This document shows positions 6,561 to 8,487 of a stretch of 8,487 nucleotides of DNA, in pieces; position 1 is the stretch's first letter; each line of letters starts with the position of its first letter. This DNA is from Rhizobium sp. Q54 (GTDB taxonomy: Bacteria; Pseudomonadota; Alphaproteobacteria; SMXS01): NCBI GenBank assembly GCA_945872035.1, contig CAMBYA010000083.1, positions 1-8,487 on the forward strand, written 5' to 3'. Under the pieces are notes generated by a model, which was not told the origin of the DNA, made no database searches, and was given only the letters and a program-made list of their open reading frames with translations. The position numbers and the translations under genes are program-made.

Positions 6561-7346
6561 ATGGACGGCAAGGGGAAGGTCGCGATCGTCACGGGCTCGG
6601 CGACGGGCGTGGGCGCCGAGGTGGCCAGGCAGCTGGCTGAGCGCGGCTGCAACGTGGTGATCAACTACACCAGGAGTGAGGCCGAGGCGAAGGAAGCGGA
6701 GGCCGCATGCAAGGCACTCGGCGTTGAGACGCTGATGGTGCAGGCCGACGTGTCGGTCGATGCCGATTGCCGCCGGATGGCGCAGGCCGCGCTCGACAAG
6801 TGGGGGCGCATCGACGTGCTGGTCAATAACGCCGGCACCTCCAAGTTCGTCGCCCATCACGACCTGGAAGGCCTGACCGCCGAGGACTTCCAGCGCATCT
6901 ACGCGGTCAATGTCATCGGTCCCTATCAGATGACCCGCGCCGTGGCGCCGGCCATGCAGAAGCAGGGATCCGGCTCGGTCGTCAACGTGTCGTCGTTGGC
7001 GGGCGTTCGCGGCGTCGGCAGCTCGATCGCCTATGCCGCCTCGAAAGGCGCGCTCAACAACATGACCATGTCGCTCGCCCGCGCACTGGGGCCGGAAATC
7101 CGGGTCAACACGGTGTGCCCGGGCTTCATCGACACCCGCTGGCTGCGTACCGGGCTGGGCGACGAAACGTTCGAGAAGCTGCGCGCGTCGGTGGCGAAGG
7201 CAAACCCGCTCAAGGAAGCCAGCACCCCGGCCGAAGTTGCCGAGCCCATCATCTATTTCGCGTTGAGCGCCCGCCACACGACGGGTGAAACCCTCCTCGT
7301 CGACGCGGGCACCCATCTGGGCGCGTCGATGCGGGTCGAACGCTAG
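6561..7346 (+). CDS. NAD(P)-dependent short-chain dehydrogenase/reductase (FabG-like, classical SDR)
   Basis: This 261-residue cytoplasmic oxidoreductase interconverts an alcohol and a ketone using a nicotinamide cofactor. The Rossmann glycine motif T11-G-S-A-T-G-V-G18 and the NNAG motif (89-92) are intact. The catalytic tetrad is N117, S145, Y158 and K162, with the normal Ser-Tyr spacing of 13 and the YxxxK form. The C-terminal PGFIDT and the LLVDAGTHL ending fit 3-ketoacyl-ACP reductase-like classical SDRs. R38 after the second strand (NYTRSE) suggests NADP(H), but this is an inference. The substrate is unknown; beta-ketoacyl, steroid and dihydrodiol substrates all occur in this class. Start ATG 6561 has a strong GGGAAGGGG ribosome-binding site 5-13 nt upstream. 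The gene is transcribed away from the TetR-efflux operon and ends 9 nt before the peptidase gene, with which it is probably co-transcribed. Confidence 0.94.
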   Translation: MDGKGKVAIVTGSATGVGAEVARQLAERGCNVVINYTRSEAEAKEAEAACKALGVETLMVQADVSVDADCRRMAQAALDKWGRIDVLVNNAGTSKFVAHHDLEGLTAEDFQRIYAVNVIGPYQMTRAVAPAMQKQGSGSVVNVSSLAGVRGVGSSIAYAASKGALNNMTMSLARALGPEIRVNTVCPGFIDTRWLRTGLGDETFEKLRASVAKANPLKEASTPAEVAEPIIYFALSARHTTGETLLVDAGTHLGASMRVER

Positions 7347-7350
7347 GCGG
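7345..7350 (+). promoter_or_regulatory. Ribosome-binding site that sets the TTG start of the peptidase gene
   Basis: AGGCGG, one mismatch from AGGAGG, lies 5 nt before TTG 7356 and overlaps the TAG stop of the dehydrogenase gene. This spacing and overlap support the TTG start and translational coupling between the two genes. Confidence 0.55.
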
Positions 7351-7355
7351 TCCTA

Positions 7356-8487
7356 TTGGCGACGAAGCGCGGCCTCGTCTACTGGCTCGGCCTGCTTCTG
7401 GGCGCGGGTGCCCTCGCCTTCGTCGCCTGCAGCCAGGACGACCCGTACGAGGAAGCGGCAGCGACCCATCCGGCGCTGGCGCAGGTGCACCTGCCGCGCA
7501 TCCTGACGCGCCAGGAACTGTTCGGCGAACGGCGCGAGCCCAGCGCATGGCGCCTGTCGGACAATGGCGAGATGCTGGCCTGGCTGGAGCCCGGCCAGGA
7601 CCGACAGACCCGGCTCGTGGTCGAGACCATTGCGACGCGCCAGCGGCGGGTCATCGACCTGACGATGAAGCCGCAGGAGCTGAGCTGGGGGCCGGGAGCG
7701 ACCACCCTGTTCCTCGACGTCGACACGATCGGCAACGAACATTTCCGAAGCTACTACGTGAAGCTCGAGGATCCGAATCCGTTACCGCTGCCGCTGGCGC
7801 CGGAGAATGTGACCACGGAGATCGAGCAGTATTGGGGCAGCGACCTGCTGGTCAGCGACAACCGGCGCGACCGCGACCTGATGGACGTCTACCGCCGCAA
7901 TCTGCGGGACGGCACGGAGACGCGGATTGCCCGCAATCCGGGCGATGTGATCGACTGGCATGCGCTACGCGACGCCGGGCTGTTCGCTCGCACCAGGCGC
8001 GTGCCGTCGGGCGGAGTCGCCATCGACGTGCTGCACGGCGACAGATGGGTGAAGCAGGCTGACATCGCCGTCGAGGAAACGTTCGAATTCATCGGCAACC
8101 GGGTTGTCGAGGGCGGGGTGCTGGCGCTGTCGAACCGGGGCCGTGATAAGGTCGCGCTGGTCCGGTATTCGCTGTCCGACGGCAAGGAGAAGGTGCTCTA
8201 TGCCGAACCTGGGGCCGACGTGGAGTGGGTCTGGCGCACGGGTCCGGAGAACCGGCCGGTGGTCGCGGAAGCCTATCCAGCCCGGCGGGCGGCACACTAT
8301 TTCGACGCGGTGCTGGGCAGCGCGCTGGGCGATCTCGCCGGCGACGACCCGCGTGCCGTCGCCTCCATCGAGGATCTGGACGCGCTGGCCCGACGGGTCG
8401 TGGTCAACGTGACCTCCGACGAGGGCCGGCGCGAGACCTGGCTGGTGGATCGCCAGACCGGGGACCGGAGGCTGCTGCACAAGGACG
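7356..8487 (+). CDS. S9-family (prolyl oligopeptidase-like) peptidase lipoprotein, N-terminal part, runs off the window
   Basis: An uninterrupted frame of 377 codons starts at TTG 7356 and continues past the right edge. Residues 1-25 form a lipoprotein signal: K4-R5, a hydrophobic stretch (7-24) and a lipobox F22-V23-A24-C25. Ser at +2 of the mature protein would favour the outer membrane. The next segment, with PRILTRQELFG (47-57) and AWRLSDNGEMLAWLEP (64-79), matches the start of S9 peptidase beta-propellers. Further blade-like repeats with D/N-turn and W/Y strands follow (about 105-138, 160-192, 253-284 and 340-377). The catalytic alpha/beta-hydrolase domain with Ser, Asp and His would lie outside the window, so activity cannot be judged. 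Likely role: a cell-envelope exopeptidase or acylaminoacyl-peptidase cleaving peptides. No in-frame ATG lies before the signal peptide, and the next (about residue 73) would remove it, so TTG is the best start. The gene follows the dehydrogenase gene by 9 nt in the same operon; a functional link to it is not evident. Confidence 0.8.
   Translation, partial: MATKRGLVYWLGLLLGAGALAFVACSQDDPYEEAAATHPALAQVHLPRILTRQELFGERREPSAWRLSDNGEMLAWLEPGQDRQTRLVVETIATRQRRVIDLTMKPQELSWGPGATTLFLDVDTIGNEHFRSYYVKLEDPNPLPLPLAPENVTTEIEQYWGSDLLVSDNRRDRDLMDVYRRNLRDGTETRIARNPGDVIDWHALRDAGLFARTRRVPSGGVAIDVLHGDRWVKQADIAVEETFEFIGNRVVEGGVLALSNRGRDKVALVRYSLSDGKEKVLYAEPGADVEWVWRTGPENRPVVAEAYPARRAAHYFDAVLGSALGDLAGDDPRAVASIEDLDALARRVVVNVTSDEGRRETWLVDRQTGDRRLLHKD

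Noticed and set aside
6408..7316. A 302-codon minus-strand frame opposite the dehydrogenase gene
   Set aside because: Low-complexity Arg/His/Gly-rich translation and no family features. The plus strand encodes a complete SDR with all catalytic residues, and the frame would also run through the TetR promoter and operator.
7547..8062. Plus-strand ATG frame within the peptidase region, and the minus-strand frame at 7965-8480
   Set aside because: Both overlap the continuous S9-like frame from 7356. Their translations are Arg/Ala/Pro-rich and show no domain, whereas the 7356 frame has a lipoprotein signal and propeller-like repeats.
1..8487. tRNA/rRNA genes, CRISPR arrays, insertion sequences, attachment sites or riboswitches
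   Set aside because: I saw no direct-repeat array, transposase, terminal inverted repeats or tRNA-like fold. All gaps over 100 bp (1520-1623 and 6400-6560) are accounted for by promoter and operator sequences.

Overview
The window is GC-rich DNA, densely coded and without mobile elements, RNA genes or CRISPR. Gene content (orphan Rieske oxygenase alpha subunit, TetR-MFP-RND efflux operon, FabG-like SDR, S9 peptidase lipoprotein) and codon use suggest an Alphaproteobacterium with a catabolic or detoxifying lifestyle, perhaps sphingomonad- or rhodospirillid-like. That placement is inferred from family resemblance only, not from a marker gene.

Layout. Positions 2-55 hold the last codons of a plus-strand gene that enters from the left. 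It converges on a minus-strand Rieske oxygenase (125-1519), and two hairpin-forming repeats lie around the junction (68-95 and 101-149). Upstream of the Rieske gene, a 104-bp gap carries a perfect FNR/FixK-type box, TTGAT-N4-ATCAA (1576-1589), placed at -41.5 relative to the start point implied by a -10-like hexamer. Next comes a tightly packed minus-strand operon, read from right to left: a TetR repressor (5797-6399), a membrane-fusion lipoprotein (4712-5800, ATGA overlap with tetR) and an RND inner-membrane pump (1624-4725, 14-nt overlap with the fusion protein gene). A strong promoter (TTGACA-N17-CATAGT) drives this operon, and an 18-bp perfect palindrome overlaps its predicted start point. 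This is the expected picture of TetR autorepression. No outer-membrane channel gene is present.

Across the divergent promoter region lies a plus-strand pair: an NAD(P)-dependent short-chain dehydrogenase (6561-7346), followed after 9 nt by an S9-type peptidase lipoprotein that starts with TTG (7356 to beyond the window end). A Shine-Dalgarno sequence overlaps the dehydrogenase stop codon, so the two are probably co-transcribed and translationally linked.

How they may work together (inference): the pump and its repressor form a self-contained inducible efflux unit. The Rieske oxygenase has its own apparently oxygen- or redox-responsive promoter, and the dehydrogenase and peptidase form a separate unit. 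The oxygenase and dehydrogenase could act on the same hydrophobic compound that the pump exports, but nothing in the sequence proves this. I do not see an obviously new type of system; the most unusual signal is the FNR-type site in front of an oxygen-consuming enzyme.
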